The notes beneath the pieces were generated by a model. That model was not told the origin of the DNA, ran no database searches, and saw nothing but the letters and a program-made list of their open reading frames with translations. This document shows positions 25,412 through 34,111 of a stretch of DNA of 64,000 bases, one piece after another. Origin of the DNA: Aureibaculum flavum (GTDB taxonomy: Bacteria; Bacteroidota; Bacteroidia; Flavobacteriales; Flavobacteriaceae); the NCBI RefSeq assembly GCF_016406085.1, contig NZ_JAEHFJ010000003.1, forward strand, positions 592,583-656,582, read 5' to 3'. A program made the position numbers and the translations under genes. The stretch's first letter is position 1, and each line of letters starts with the position of its first letter.

Positions 25412-25825
25412 ATGAAATTTATAAAATTTTTTATAGTAGGTATTTTATTTGGTATTATACTAAGCAAAGCAGAAGTTATCTCTTGGTTTAGAATTTATGA
25501 AATGTTTAAGTTTCAATCCTTTCATATGTACGGCGTTATTGGTTCTGCTGTAGTCTTAGGTATTCTTATTATTCAGTTATTCAAAAAAGGTATTTTAAAA
25601 AATAAGGATGGTGAACAAATTATTATACCGCCAAAAAAGAATGCTTTTAAAGCTAATTTGTTTGGTGGTATTATTTTCGGTTTAGGCTGGGCTTTAGTTG
25701 GTGCTTGTCCTGGACCTATGTTTATTTTATTGGGTCGGGGAGTATTGGCAATTCTCATTATTGTATTTGGAGCTTTGTTAGGTGCTTTTGTATATCACGG
25801 AGTTAAAAGGTGGATGCCAAACTAG
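25412..25825 (+). CDS. YeeE/YedE family transporter half, DUF6691-type
   Basis: A 137-residue membrane protein with about four helices. The hallmark is IIFGLGWALVGACPGPMFILLGRGV near residues 86-110, matching the second half of YeeE/YedE proteins, where the cysteine in G-A-C-P-G-P is conserved. It starts 3 bp after the first half and would form a split transporter with it. The stop is about 52 bp before moaA, so it could be co-transcribed with the molybdenum cofactor genes. Confidence 0.88.
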   Translation: MKFIKFFIVGILFGIILSKAEVISWFRIYEMFKFQSFHMYGVIGSAVVLGILIIQLFKKGILKNKDGEQIIIPPKKNAFKANLFGGIIFGLGWALVGACPGPMFILLGRGVLAILIIVFGALLGAFVYHGVKRWMPN

Positions 25826-25877
25826 GCAATGTTTTCTTTCTTATCTTTACCAATAATTCTATTTTAAAATTATAATT

Positions 25878-26861
25878 ATGTTAACCGATAATTTTGGTAG
25901 GCAAATTTCCTATTTACGATTGGCAGTAACTGATCGTTGTAACTTGCGTTGCCAATATTGTATGCCAGCACATGGCATTGATATCGTTGACAGGAAGGAA
26001 CTACTTACTTTTAAAGAAATGTACCGAATAACCAGAGTTTTAAGTGAACTAGGTGTTAATAAAGTTCGCTTAACAGGAGGAGAGCCATTTGTACGTAAAG
26101 ATTTTATCAAGTTTTTAGAAATGCTTTCGTTTAATGATAAATTGGAAGAAATTAATATCACTACCAACGGCGTTTTAATTGTAAATCATATTAAAGAGCT
26201 TGAAGCTTTAAAAGTAAAAACTATAAACCTGAGTATTGATAGTTTAGACAAAGCGAATTTTGCAAAAATAACAAGACGTGATGTTTTTGATGATGTTTTT
26301 AAAACGTTGGAAGCTTTAGAAAGTAGCTCTTTAAATTTAAAACTGAATTGTGTGGTGCAATCGGATGTTAACACACATGAAATCATAGATTTTATTGAAT
26401 TGACTAAACATAAAAATTTAGCAGTACGTTTTATAGAAGAAATGCCTTTTAATGGTAAGGGGCAACGCAACATGAAGGAGGAGTGGAATTACAATAAAAT
26501 TTTAAATAAAATTAAATCCAATTATAGCAACATTACGCCTTTAATATCAGATAAATCATCAACTTCTCATAACTTCAAAGTATCAGATTATAAAGGGGCA
26601 TTTGGAATCATTCCTGCTTTCACCAGAACTATTTGTGATGATTGTAATCGCATACGGATAACGTCTACAGGCATGTTTAAAAATTGCCTTTTTGATAATG
26701 GTGTTTTTAATATACGAGATTTTATCCGCCAAGGAGCAAATAATGATGATTTAAAGCAGCTTTTTATGAGTATTATCAAGCAAAAACCTGAAAATGGTTT
26801 TATAGCAGAGGCCAATAGAAATAATGATGTTTCGGAAAGTATGTCTACAATAGGAGGTTAG
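25878..26861 (+). CDS. moaA: GTP 3',8-cyclase (molybdenum cofactor step 1)
   Basis: MoaA is a radical SAM enzyme that cyclises GTP, the first step towards cyclic pyranopterin monophosphate. The 327-residue protein has the radical SAM cluster C-x3-C-x2-C at Cys21, Cys25 and Cys28 (TDRCNLRCQYCMP) and the second cluster C-x2-C-x13-C in ICDDCNRIRITSTG with the third Cys in KNCLF. TGGEPFVRKDF and SIDSLDKANF are further family motifs. The required C-terminal Gly-Gly is present (SMSTIGG). It opens the moaA-moeA-moaC-mobA-moeB series, all on the plus strand. Length and motifs are complete. Confidence 0.97.
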   Translation: MLTDNFGRQISYLRLAVTDRCNLRCQYCMPAHGIDIVDRKELLTFKEMYRITRVLSELGVNKVRLTGGEPFVRKDFIKFLEMLSFNDKLEEINITTNGVLIVNHIKELEALKVKTINLSIDSLDKANFAKITRRDVFDDVFKTLEALESSSLNLKLNCVVQSDVNTHEIIDFIELTKHKNLAVRFIEEMPFNGKGQRNMKEEWNYNKILNKIKSNYSNITPLISDKSSTSHNFKVSDYKGAFGIIPAFTRTICDDCNRIRITSTGMFKNCLFDNGVFNIRDFIRQGANNDDLKQLFMSIIKQKPENGFIAEANRNNDVSESMSTIGG

Positions 26862-26919
26862 GTAAATAGAAACAGATGTCTCCAGTATTGGGGTTTAAGT
26901 TTAAAATAGTCATATTATT

Positions 26920-28158
26920 ATGATAACGGTTGAAAAAGCATTAGAAATAATTTTAGCAGAATCTCAAGATTTCGGTGTTGAAAAAATTCCTTTTATGGAG
27001 TCGTTAGGACGTGTTTTAAAGGAAGACATTGGTGCAGATAGAGATTTTCCTCCATTTGATAGAGTCAGCATGGATGGTATTGCCATTTATTATGATACTT
27101 ATAAAAAAGGGGATATCACATTTCCAATTGAAAGCATCCAAGCCGCTGGGGCAGAACAATTATCGTTAAAAAGTCAACAGAATTGTATAGAAGTGATGAC
27201 AGGTGCCGTGGTACCCAAAAATGTAGATACAGTTATTCCATACGAGCTTGTAGAGATTAAAGACGGTAAAGCTGAACTATCCACTGATACTATAAAGCAA
27301 GGTCAAAACATTCATAGAAAAGGGTTAGATCGAAAGCAAGATGATTTATTGATAAAACAAAACACTATAATTTCGTCAGCTGAAATTGGAGTGCTAGCTA
27401 CTGTTGGTAAGGCAACAGTAAAAGTAGCCAAACAACCAAAAGTTATGATTGTTTCTACAGGTGATGAGTTGATTGAGGTTGATAAAATTCCTTTAAATCA
27501 TCAAATTAGAAGGAGTAATGTTTATACGTTAGTGGCACTTTTACAGGAGTTGAAAATTCAGGCAGATACAGCCCATATTAACGATGATAAAGCCATTTTG
27601 AAACAAAAAATAGAAGGATATTTATTAGATTATGATGTGTTGCTTTTTAGTGGTGCCGTCAGTAAAGGGAAATTTGATTTTTTACCCGAAATATTAGAAG
27701 AGTTAGGGGTTAAAAAACAATTTCATAAAGTAAAACAACGCCCAGGAAAACCCTTCTGGTTCGGGGCCATTGGACCTTTTAGTATAAATGACATGAAAAT
27801 AGGTAATGGAAATCATAAAACTACAATTTTTGCTTTTCCAGGGAATCCTGTTTCTACTTTTGTAGGTTGTTTAAAATATTTTTATCCTTGGTTTAGAAAA
27901 TCAATTGGCATTGAATATAAAAATTTGGATTACGCTATTCTTTCTGAAGATTTTACCTTTCAACCAGCATTAACTTATTTTTTACAAGTACGTCTGCAAA
28001 ATGAAAACGGAAGGATAATTGGAACGCCAGTAAAAGGTAAAGGTTCAGGAGATTTGGCTAATTTAGCAGATGCAGATGGTTTTTTAGAATTGCCAGCCGA
28101 TAAAACGGAGTTTAGAAAAGGAGAAACTTTTCCTTTGATTAGATATCGACAGTATTAA
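26920..28158 (+). CDS. moeA: Molybdopterin molybdenumtransferase
   Basis: MoeA inserts molybdate into adenylylated molybdopterin. The 412-residue protein contains the family landmarks PPFDRVSMDGIAIYY near 45-60, VMTGAVVPKNVDTVIPYE, VSTGDELIEVD near 190, RRSNVYTLVALLQ, FSGAVSKGKFDFLPEIL (the usual S-G-G-x-S replaced by S-G-A-V-S), KQRPGKPFWFG and FAFPGNPVSTFVGCLKYFYPW. The C-terminal beta domain is present. It follows moaA by 58 bp on the same strand. The S-G-A-V substitution is a small departure from the usual motif; it occurs in relatives as far as I recall. Confidence 0.95.
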   Translation: MITVEKALEIILAESQDFGVEKIPFMESLGRVLKEDIGADRDFPPFDRVSMDGIAIYYDTYKKGDITFPIESIQAAGAEQLSLKSQQNCIEVMTGAVVPKNVDTVIPYELVEIKDGKAELSTDTIKQGQNIHRKGLDRKQDDLLIKQNTIISSAEIGVLATVGKATVKVAKQPKVMIVSTGDELIEVDKIPLNHQIRRSNVYTLVALLQELKIQADTAHINDDKAILKQKIEGYLLDYDVLLFSGAVSKGKFDFLPEILEELGVKKQFHKVKQRPGKPFWFGAIGPFSINDMKIGNGNHKTTIFAFPGNPVSTFVGCLKYFYPWFRKSIGIEYKNLDYAILSEDFTFQPALTYFLQVRLQNENGRIIGTPVKGKGSGDLANLADADGFLELPADKTEFRKGETFPLIRYRQY

Positions 28159-28225
28159 TAAACAATATACCTTTCAGTCTGACACATCAGCGTCAACACT
28201 TGTGAGGTCAAAAAATAACATCGAA

Positions 28226-28699
28226 GTGAACAAATTCTCACATATCAACAAGAAAAATCAGCCTAAAATGGTAAATGTTGGCGATAAAGCCATTACCAAA
28301 CGTAAGGCCACTGCTATAGCTACGTTGTTCTTAGGTAAGAAAGTCGTTTCTAATTTTAAAGTTAACGATATTACCACCAAAAAAGGGCCTGTTTTTCAAA
28401 CGGCTATTGTGGCTGGGATTCAAGCGGTAAAAAAGACTTCAGATCTAATACCGATGTGCCATCCATTGGCTATTAATGGTGTTGATATAGACATTGATGT
28501 TATTGATGATGAACATGCGGAAATTTTATGTACTGTAGAAATTGAAGGTAAAACTGGAGTTGAAATGGAAGCATTAACCGGAGCTACAATTACTGCTCTT
28601 ACCATATATGACATGTGTAAAAGTATTTCACAGCATATGATATTAAAAGAGGTTAAGTTGTTAGAAAAAACGGGAGGTAAATCAGATTTTAAAGGTTAA
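28226..28699 (+). CDS. moaC: Cyclic pyranopterin monophosphate synthase
   Basis: MoaC completes cyclic pyranopterin monophosphate formation after MoaA. The protein shows KMVNVGDKAITKRKATAIAT, KKGPVFQTAIVAGIQAVKKT, DLIPMCHPLAINGVDI, TGVEMEALTGATITALTIYDM and the C-terminal EKTGGKSDF, all typical. No ATG begins the conserved region. I chose the GTG at 28226, giving VNKFSHINKKNQPKMVNV, which lines up with the usual MoaC start (short helix then T/S-H-I/F-N-x-x-G/N). A GTG at 28202 would add 8 residues and is possible. It is followed after 3 bp by the MobA fusion gene. Confidence 0.94.
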   Translation: MNKFSHINKKNQPKMVNVGDKAITKRKATAIATLFLGKKVVSNFKVNDITTKKGPVFQTAIVAGIQAVKKTSDLIPMCHPLAINGVDIDIDVIDDEHAEILCTVEIEGKTGVEMEALTGATITALTIYDMCKSISQHMILKEVKLLEKTGGKSDFKG

Positions 28700-28702
28700 G
28701 TA

Positions 28703-29824
28703 ATGGAGGAAAAGAAACACCAAAAACATACAAAATTAAAAAGGCGTGAAAATGAAAATTTCGCACCAAATGAAATTGCTGTTTTGGGCACAAAATGCTC
28801 CGTAATTGCCACTTTTGTTCAAAAAATGAGTAAAAAACTTCAAAAAGAGGCTAAAATTGGCTATTTAGATGCTTCGCATAGAGATTCGGAGACGCAACAA
28901 GATTTTGATAGTTTTGTGTTTCATCATTCAGGAAGTTTAGAGACCACAATAAAAACTGAGTTAAACGAGTATAACGAGCGTATTCGTTTATCTCAACACG
29001 ATTTAGTTTTTATTAATGGCAACCATTATCAAGGAGAAAAGCAGATCTTAATTTTAGACAATGAAAAGGAGGCTTCTGTAAAAAAACGTTTAGATCAATT
29101 AACACGAATTCAATTCATTATTAAATTGAATGACGAGGTTGATTATTTTGATTGTTTACTTGAAAAATTTCCACATATAAGAAATATTAAAGCCTATTCA
29201 ATAACTGAAGAAGATGCCATTGCTAGACATATCAATAATTTAATTCAAGAAAAAATAGCACCAATTAATGGATTGGTTTTGGCCGGTGGTAAAAGTACTC
29301 GAATGGGTCAAGATAAAACGGAGTTAGATTACCATGGTAAACCACAGAGGCATCATGCCGTACAATTACTAGAAAGAAACTTATTAGACACCTATATTTC
29401 TGTTGCAAGTGGTATGTCTTCAGAAGTTGACAAAATAATAGAAGATAAATTCTTCGATTTAGGAGCATTTGGAGCTATATGTTCTGCATTTCAACATGAT
29501 CCGAATAAAGCTTGGCTGGTATTTGCTAGCGATTTACCTTTTGTAGATTCTGAAGTAATTCAGTTACTTTTAAAGCATCGGAACCCTTCAAAAATGGCGA
29601 CTGCAATAAAAGGGAAATCCAAAACTTTTGTAGAACCGTTAATTACCATTTATGAGCCAAAAGCATATCCAATATTGTTGGGTTATTTAGCACAAGGGTA
29701 TGCATGTCCGCGTAAAGTATTGATAAATTCGGAGGTTGAAATTGTTGAGGTTGATGATGAATTGATACGCAATATAAATACCCCAGAAGAGTATCAACAA
29801 GCCATAAAGGAAATCAATGGCTAA
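28703..29824 (+). CDS. mobA: MobA nucleotidyltransferase with degenerate MobB-like N-terminal domain
   Basis: The C-terminal half (about 190-373) is MobA, which attaches GMP to molybdenum cofactor: GLVLAGGKSTRMGQDKTELDYHG is the nucleotide-binding loop, followed by SGMSSEV, LGAFGAICSAF and FASDLPFVDSEVI with the metal-binding aspartate. The N-terminal half resembles MobB: NEIAVLGTKCSVIATFVQKM occupies the P-loop position but has lost the G-K-T/S residues, and LVFINGNHYQGEKQILILD matches the MobB L-V-E-G-F-K region. So the fused adaptor cannot bind GTP in the usual manner. The gene is 3 bp after moaC and overlaps the DUF1835 gene by 8 bp. Confidence 0.85.
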   Translation: MEEKKHQKHTKLKRRENENFAPNEIAVLGTKCSVIATFVQKMSKKLQKEAKIGYLDASHRDSETQQDFDSFVFHHSGSLETTIKTELNEYNERIRLSQHDLVFINGNHYQGEKQILILDNEKEASVKKRLDQLTRIQFIIKLNDEVDYFDCLLEKFPHIRNIKAYSITEEDAIARHINNLIQEKIAPINGLVLAGGKSTRMGQDKTELDYHGKPQRHHAVQLLERNLLDTYISVASGMSSEVDKIIEDKFFDLGAFGAICSAFQHDPNKAWLVFASDLPFVDSEVIQLLLKHRNPSKMATAIKGKSKTFVEPLITIYEPKAYPILLGYLAQGYACPRKVLINSEVEIVEVDDELIRNINTPEEYQQAIKEING

Positions 29825-30653
29825 GACATTACATATTTTAAATGGTGATAGCACTGCTTCTATTTTTAGTCAATCTCAAATTGAAGGAGATGTAATTATT
29901 TGGCGAGAAATGCTTTGTGAAGGTCCGATCTGTAAGGAAGTAGGTAGTGATGAATTTTGGAAAAAACGATATAACTATTTTGAGAATGATTTGGGTATTG
30001 GCAAATTAGAATACTTTGACAAAACCATTAAAGAGATTGTTAAATTAGAGAATGTTGCTAAATATGACGAAATTATTTTATGGTTTGAATATGATCTGTT
30101 TTGTCAAATAAATCTAATGGCATTATGTACTTATTTATTGGAGAGTTACGATAAATCTGTAATGTATCATTTGGTTTGTACAGGTAAAGAAAATGGCAAA
30201 GATCAATTGCAAACGTTAGGCGATTATGATGCTAAATCTTATCCTCAATTATTAGGTAAGAAAAAGAAATTAAGTCGCAAAAAACTTTTATTTGCGAAAA
30301 AATGTTGGGAAATCTATGTTAATAATAATCCTGAAGAATTAAAGGCTTTTGATTTTAATCAAAAACCTGATTTTGCCTATTTTCAAATGGCTATCATCCA
30401 ACATTTAGAACGTTTTCCCAAGTCAAACGGCCTGAATCAAATCCAACAAAAAATGTTAGAACTTATTGATGGAGAAAACTTAAACAAAAATCAAATCATC
30501 AGAGAAATGTTGTTGTGGCAACGTACTGAAACAGTTTATGGTTTTGGAGATTTACAATATGCTAATTATTTAGATAAATTGAATGCCTATTATTCTATGA
30601 ATGACGAAATTTATCGATTAAATGAATCTGGAAAAAGAATTATAAATGCATAA
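29817..30653 (+). CDS. DUF1835 domain protein
   Basis: A 278-residue soluble protein. It starts with TLHILNGDSTASIFSQSQIEGDVIIWREMLCEGPI, the recognised beginning of DUF1835 proteins, followed by EIILWFEYDLFCQINLMALC. The C-terminal part includes DFAYFQMAIIQHLERFPKSNGLN and a winged-helix-like stretch LELIDGENLNKNQIIREML, as in many members. No function is established for the family as far as I know. The start overlaps the mobA stop by 8 bp and the end overlaps moeB by 8 bp, so it is embedded in the molybdenum cofactor series; whether it takes part in it is untested. Confidence 0.85.
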   Translation: MAKTLHILNGDSTASIFSQSQIEGDVIIWREMLCEGPICKEVGSDEFWKKRYNYFENDLGIGKLEYFDKTIKEIVKLENVAKYDEIILWFEYDLFCQINLMALCTYLLESYDKSVMYHLVCTGKENGKDQLQTLGDYDAKSYPQLLGKKKKLSRKKLLFAKKCWEIYVNNNPEELKAFDFNQKPDFAYFQMAIIQHLERFPKSNGLNQIQQKMLELIDGENLNKNQIIREMLLWQRTETVYGFGDLQYANYLDKLNAYYSMNDEIYRLNESGKRIINA

Positions 30654-31758
30654 AACTGCTAAACAATTGTTCAAACGTCAAACTACGTTGTCTGAAATAG
30701 GTGAGAGCGGACAGCAAAAACTACAACAAACAAGTGTTTTGATTGTGGGTTGTGGTGGTTTAGGAAATTCAGTTGCTACTTCTTTAGCGGGAAGTGGAAT
30801 TGGCACTATTCATTTGGTAGATTTTGACATGGTAGACATTACTAATTTACACCGTCAACTATTTTTTACTACTGGAGATGTAGGGAAGTCAAAAGTAGCG
30901 GTTTTAGGGAGCTATTTAAGAAAAATTGCTCCGTTTACCGAGGTGTTTGAGCATCACTTTGTTATTAACAAAAAGAACATATTTGAATTATTGATAAGTG
31001 TTGATTATGTTATTGATTGTACAGATAGTTTGCCCACCAAATACTTATTGAATGATGTTTGTGTGTTAAAAAACAAACCATTTATTTATGGTTCACTCTA
31101 TAAGTTTGACGGTTATGTAGCTAGTTTTAATATTCAGCAAAAGACCAGTGAATTTAGTGCCAATCTTCGTGATGCTTTTCCAGAAATTTCTAAGGATGCC
31201 ATTCCCAATTGCTCAGAAATAGGCACTTTAAATACTATTGTTGGTATTATTGGATTGTTACAAGCTAATGAGGTTTTAAAATTGGTTTGTGGAATTGGAA
31301 ATCCTTTGACTGATGTGTTGCTCATTTATAATAGTTTGGAGAACTCACAATACAAAATGAAGCTAAAACGAACATTTGATAAAGAAAGAATTTCACAACT
31401 ATTTGAAAAAGATAGTTATTTTGATGCCAATTGTGAAACTCAAGATTTGTCATTGTTAATAGCCAGTAATGAATTAAAACAAATTATAAATTCGAAAATC
31501 AAAAACGAGGTTCAAATAATTTCTGTAATAGAAGATATTTCAACATCTTTGCCTTTTACAGTCGATGCAAAAATACCGTTGTCAGCATTTGATGATATCG
31601 TTGGTCACGTGGAGCAAAGTCTAGATTTACTGGACCAACCAACGTTTATATTTATATGTCAAAAAGGAATTAGCAGTTATACGGCAACTCAAAAAATTAA
31701 AGAAAAATATCCTAATTTGAAGATGTTAAGTCTCAAAGGAGGTATAAGCAATTATTGA
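30646..31758 (+). CDS. moeB: MoeB/ThiF-type adenylyltransferase with C-terminal rhodanese-like domain
   Basis: MoeB adenylates the C-terminal Gly-Gly of MoaD so that it can receive sulfur. The 370-residue protein has QLFKRQTTLSEIGESGQQKL, the nucleotide loop VLIVGCGGLGNSVATSLA near 33-50, DFDMVDITNLHRQLFF and DCTDSLPTKYLLND. The zinc CxxC pairs of E. coli MoeB are absent. The catalytic-cysteine position reads IPNCSEIGTLNTIVGIIG. The C-terminal region (about 265-370) is rhodanese-like, with TFIFICQKGISSYTATQKI carrying a candidate active cysteine, similar in layout to eukaryotic MOCS3 and some bacterial MoeBR proteins. It closes the moaA-moeB series; moaD and moaE are on the other strand 3-8 kb away. 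Confidence 0.88.
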   Translation: MHKTAKQLFKRQTTLSEIGESGQQKLQQTSVLIVGCGGLGNSVATSLAGSGIGTIHLVDFDMVDITNLHRQLFFTTGDVGKSKVAVLGSYLRKIAPFTEVFEHHFVINKKNIFELLISVDYVIDCTDSLPTKYLLNDVCVLKNKPFIYGSLYKFDGYVASFNIQQKTSEFSANLRDAFPEISKDAIPNCSEIGTLNTIVGIIGLLQANEVLKLVCGIGNPLTDVLLIYNSLENSQYKMKLKRTFDKERISQLFEKDSYFDANCETQDLSLLIASNELKQIINSKIKNEVQIISVIEDISTSLPFTVDAKIPLSAFDDIVGHVEQSLDLLDQPTFIFICQKGISSYTATQKIKEKYPNLKMLSLKGGISNY

Positions 31759-31817
31759 ATGAAATGATTTAAACTTATTCTATTTGCTAAAAAATTGCTT
31801 TTTTTCACTCACTTTTT

Positions 31818-31863
31818 GTCTTTTTTTCCTTCCTTAGCCCTGCTAAGCAAGTCAAAAAAAGAC
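31818..31863. terminator. Inverted repeat with T/A tracts, likely bidirectional terminator
   Basis: GTCTTTTTTT at 31818-31827 is the exact reverse complement of AAAAAAAGAC at 31854-31863, with an inner pair CTTAG...CTAAG around CCCTG near the centre (31833-31847). It lies in the 164-bp gap between moeB and the MutS-like gene. The long U tract after the inner stem fits termination of the molybdenum cofactor transcript, but flanking bases in the inner loop are unpaired, so strength is uncertain. Confidence 0.5.
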
Positions 31864-31922
31864 TTCAATTGAGAAAAAAATAATTAATTTTCGCTTAAAC
31901 ATAAAAAATTCAAACCACTTCA

Positions 31923-33692
31923 ATGCAAAAACCATTAGAATTTTATAAGTCTGAAAAGACAAAATACGAACTAGAATTAAGTACGTTAAAAAAGAAATTG
32001 GCTCTGTCAAGTACCATTAGGTTATTGCTTTTTGTAGCGATAGCATTGGGGATTTACCTCTTTTTTGCAAACCTTAAAATAGTAGCAGCAATTGCAATTA
32101 TAGGCATTGCTCTTTTTTTGTATTTGGTGCTAAGACATTCAGATTTGCAATACAAAAGAGATTTTATCAAACAGCTATTAGCAATAAATAATACGGAAAT
32201 TGAGATTATTTATGGTAATTATCTCGATTTAGATGCGGGTACTGAACATGAAAACCCAAATCATTATTATAGTTATGATATTGATCTTTTTGGAAAAGGA
32301 TCATTTTATCAATTTGCTAACAGAACAGTAACAAAAGAAGGAGCAAGAGAGTTTGCTAATCAATTAACATTGAATAATATTGATGATATTGATAAAAAGC
32401 AAAATGGAATAAAAGAATTGTCTAAAATACCTAAATGGCGACAAGAATTTTCAGCTATTGGCAGTTTGGTTAATGTAAAACATCCGGCGAAGCATATTAT
32501 AAAATGGATCCATAATTACAAAGCAGGTTTACCTAAATTCATGGCGTTTTTACCAAGAGTTTTTGCTTTAATTTCTTTGGTTTTGATTGTTTTGATCAGT
32601 GTTGACGTTGTTTCCTATCATTTTTTATTGGTTTGGTTTTTTATTGGCTTAGGTATTGCGGGTGCGTATTTAAAAAAGGTGAATGCTATTTATGATGATG
32701 CCGGAAAAGCAAAGGATACGTTTAAGCAATATCATAAATTGTTAGATAAGATAGAAGGTTCTACTTTTTCTTCTGAAATTTTGATTGCTCAACAAGAAGC
32801 CATTAAAACAGAAAAGGAAAAAGCCTCAGTTATTTTTAAAAAATTCTCAAAAATTTTAGATGCGTTAGACCAGCGTAATAATATGATAATGGCTTTTGTT
32901 GGTAATGGCTTATTATTATGGGATGCCAATCAGGCATTTAAAATTGAAAATTGGATAAATACGTATAGAGATAAAGTTGAAAATTGGTTTAAGGTCATTG
33001 CCTTTTTTGATGCCCAAAATAGTCTGGCAAATTTTGCTTTTAACAACCCCAATTATGTGTATCCAGAATTAAATGGAGATAAAAACGTAATTCAAGCCCA
33101 GCAATTGGGACATCCGTTGTTAAAAACCACCAATCGTATTGATAATGATTATACCATTGAAAACCAGCAATTTTTTATCATTACTGGGGCAAATATGGCG
33201 GGCAAAAGTACTTTTTTAAGAACCGTTTCTTTATCCATAGTCATGGCAAATATGGGCTTACCTGTTTGTGCAAAATCATTTGAGTATTCTCCTATAAAAT
33301 TAATTACGAGCATGCGTACTACAGATTCTTTAGCAGATGATGAGTCGTATTTCTTTTCGGAATTAAAACGCTTAAAGTTTATTGTAGAGCAAATAAAATC
33401 TGATCGTTATTTTATAATACTTGATGAGATTCTAAAAGGAACCAATAGTACCGATAAAGCTATTGGTTCTAAAAAGTTTGTACAGAAACTGGTAGCTTCA
33501 AATTCTACAGGAATTATTGCTACACACGACCTTAGCCTTTGCGAAATTGAAAAGGAACTCACGGCTATTAAAAACTATTATTTTGATGCTGAAATCATCA
33601 ATGATGAACTGCATTTTGACTACCGACTAAAAACAGGGGTTTGTAAAAATATGAACGCTTCGTTTTTATTAAAGAAAATGGAGATAGTTTAG
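31923..33692 (+). CDS. MutS-family ATPase (MutS-related, membrane-anchored)
   Basis: A 589-residue protein. The C-terminal half has the MutS ATPase: Walker A region ITGANMAGKSTFLRTVSL near 420-435, KLITSMRTTDSLADDESYFFSELKRL, Walker B FIILDEILKGTNSTDKAIGSKKF and the TGIIATHDLSLCEIE helix. The N-terminal half carries two pairs of hydrophobic segments (about 28-65 and 210-248), so it is likely to be anchored in the inner membrane. It lacks the mismatch-recognition domain I of MutS, as do the short flavobacterial MutS-like proteins. A role in mismatch repair is therefore doubtful. The start is a clear ATG after the inverted repeat; the next gene is on the other strand. Confidence 0.88.
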   Translation: MQKPLEFYKSEKTKYELELSTLKKKLALSSTIRLLLFVAIALGIYLFFANLKIVAAIAIIGIALFLYLVLRHSDLQYKRDFIKQLLAINNTEIEIIYGNYLDLDAGTEHENPNHYYSYDIDLFGKGSFYQFANRTVTKEGAREFANQLTLNNIDDIDKKQNGIKELSKIPKWRQEFSAIGSLVNVKHPAKHIIKWIHNYKAGLPKFMAFLPRVFALISLVLIVLISVDVVSYHFLLVWFFIGLGIAGAYLKKVNAIYDDAGKAKDTFKQYHKLLDKIEGSTFSSEILIAQQEAIKTEKEKASVIFKKFSKILDALDQRNNMIMAFVGNGLLLWDANQAFKIENWINTYRDKVENWFKVIAFFDAQNSLANFAFNNPNYVYPELNGDKNVIQAQQLGHPLLKTTNRIDNDYTIENQQFFIITGANMAGKSTFLRTVSLSIVMANMGLPVCAKSFEYSPIKLITSMRTTDSLADDESYFFSELKRLKFIVEQIKSDRYFIILDEILKGTNSTDKAIGSKKFVQKLVASNSTGIIATHDLSLCEIEKELTAIKNYYFDAEIINDELHFDYRLKTGVCKNMNASFLLKKMEIV

Positions 33693-33979
33693 AAAATAGT
33701 TATATAAGTTATTCGCAGATAGCAATTGCATTAGGTATTGGAATAAACTTTTTTTTAATATTCACTCGTAACAGACAATGGAATAATTTTGGAACGGGTT
33801 TATTTTTAACAATACCTCTCTTTATAATTGGTTTAATTGGAGTTATTCTTTACAATGACTATAGAGTTCATGGCAGAACATTATTGTTTCTGAATATAAT
33901 GTCACCTCTAATTCTTGTAATTCTGTATTATATTTTAAAAATTATAAGTATTAAATATCAAAAAGAGATTTTTATTTAA
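33647..33979 (+). pseudogene. ATG-less membrane-protein reading frame, probable gene remnant
   Basis: The frame that opens at 33647 and stops at 33977-33979 reads through a hydrophobic protein: SYSQIAIALGIGINFFLIFT, then LFLTIPLFIIGLIGVILY, then LNIMSPLILVILYYILKI, three clear membrane segments separated by polar turns (RNRQWNNFGTG and NDYRVHGRT). This pattern is unlikely by chance, but no ATG, GTG or TTG occurs before the first segment; the only ATG falls in the third. Downstream, 34001-34119 in another frame gives a further hydrophobic piece ending LTIFLIKNWLI. I read the 419-bp gap between MutS-like and L,D-transpeptidase genes as decayed membrane-protein DNA. Confidence 0.4.
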
Positions 33980-34111
33980 TTGTTAGGGGCTCTAAGTATC
34001 TATATAATAGGGGTTATAAAATCACAAAAATCGATCATTTTTTTACAATAGTCTTGTTGCTTTATTTTGCTTTAATAAATGGCCTTACAATTTTTCTCAT
34101 TAAGAATTGGC

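Noticed and set aside
26186..26473. Opposite-strand frames over moaA and similar genes
   Set aside because: They mirror conserved coding sequence and have no start context, promoter or family resemblance.
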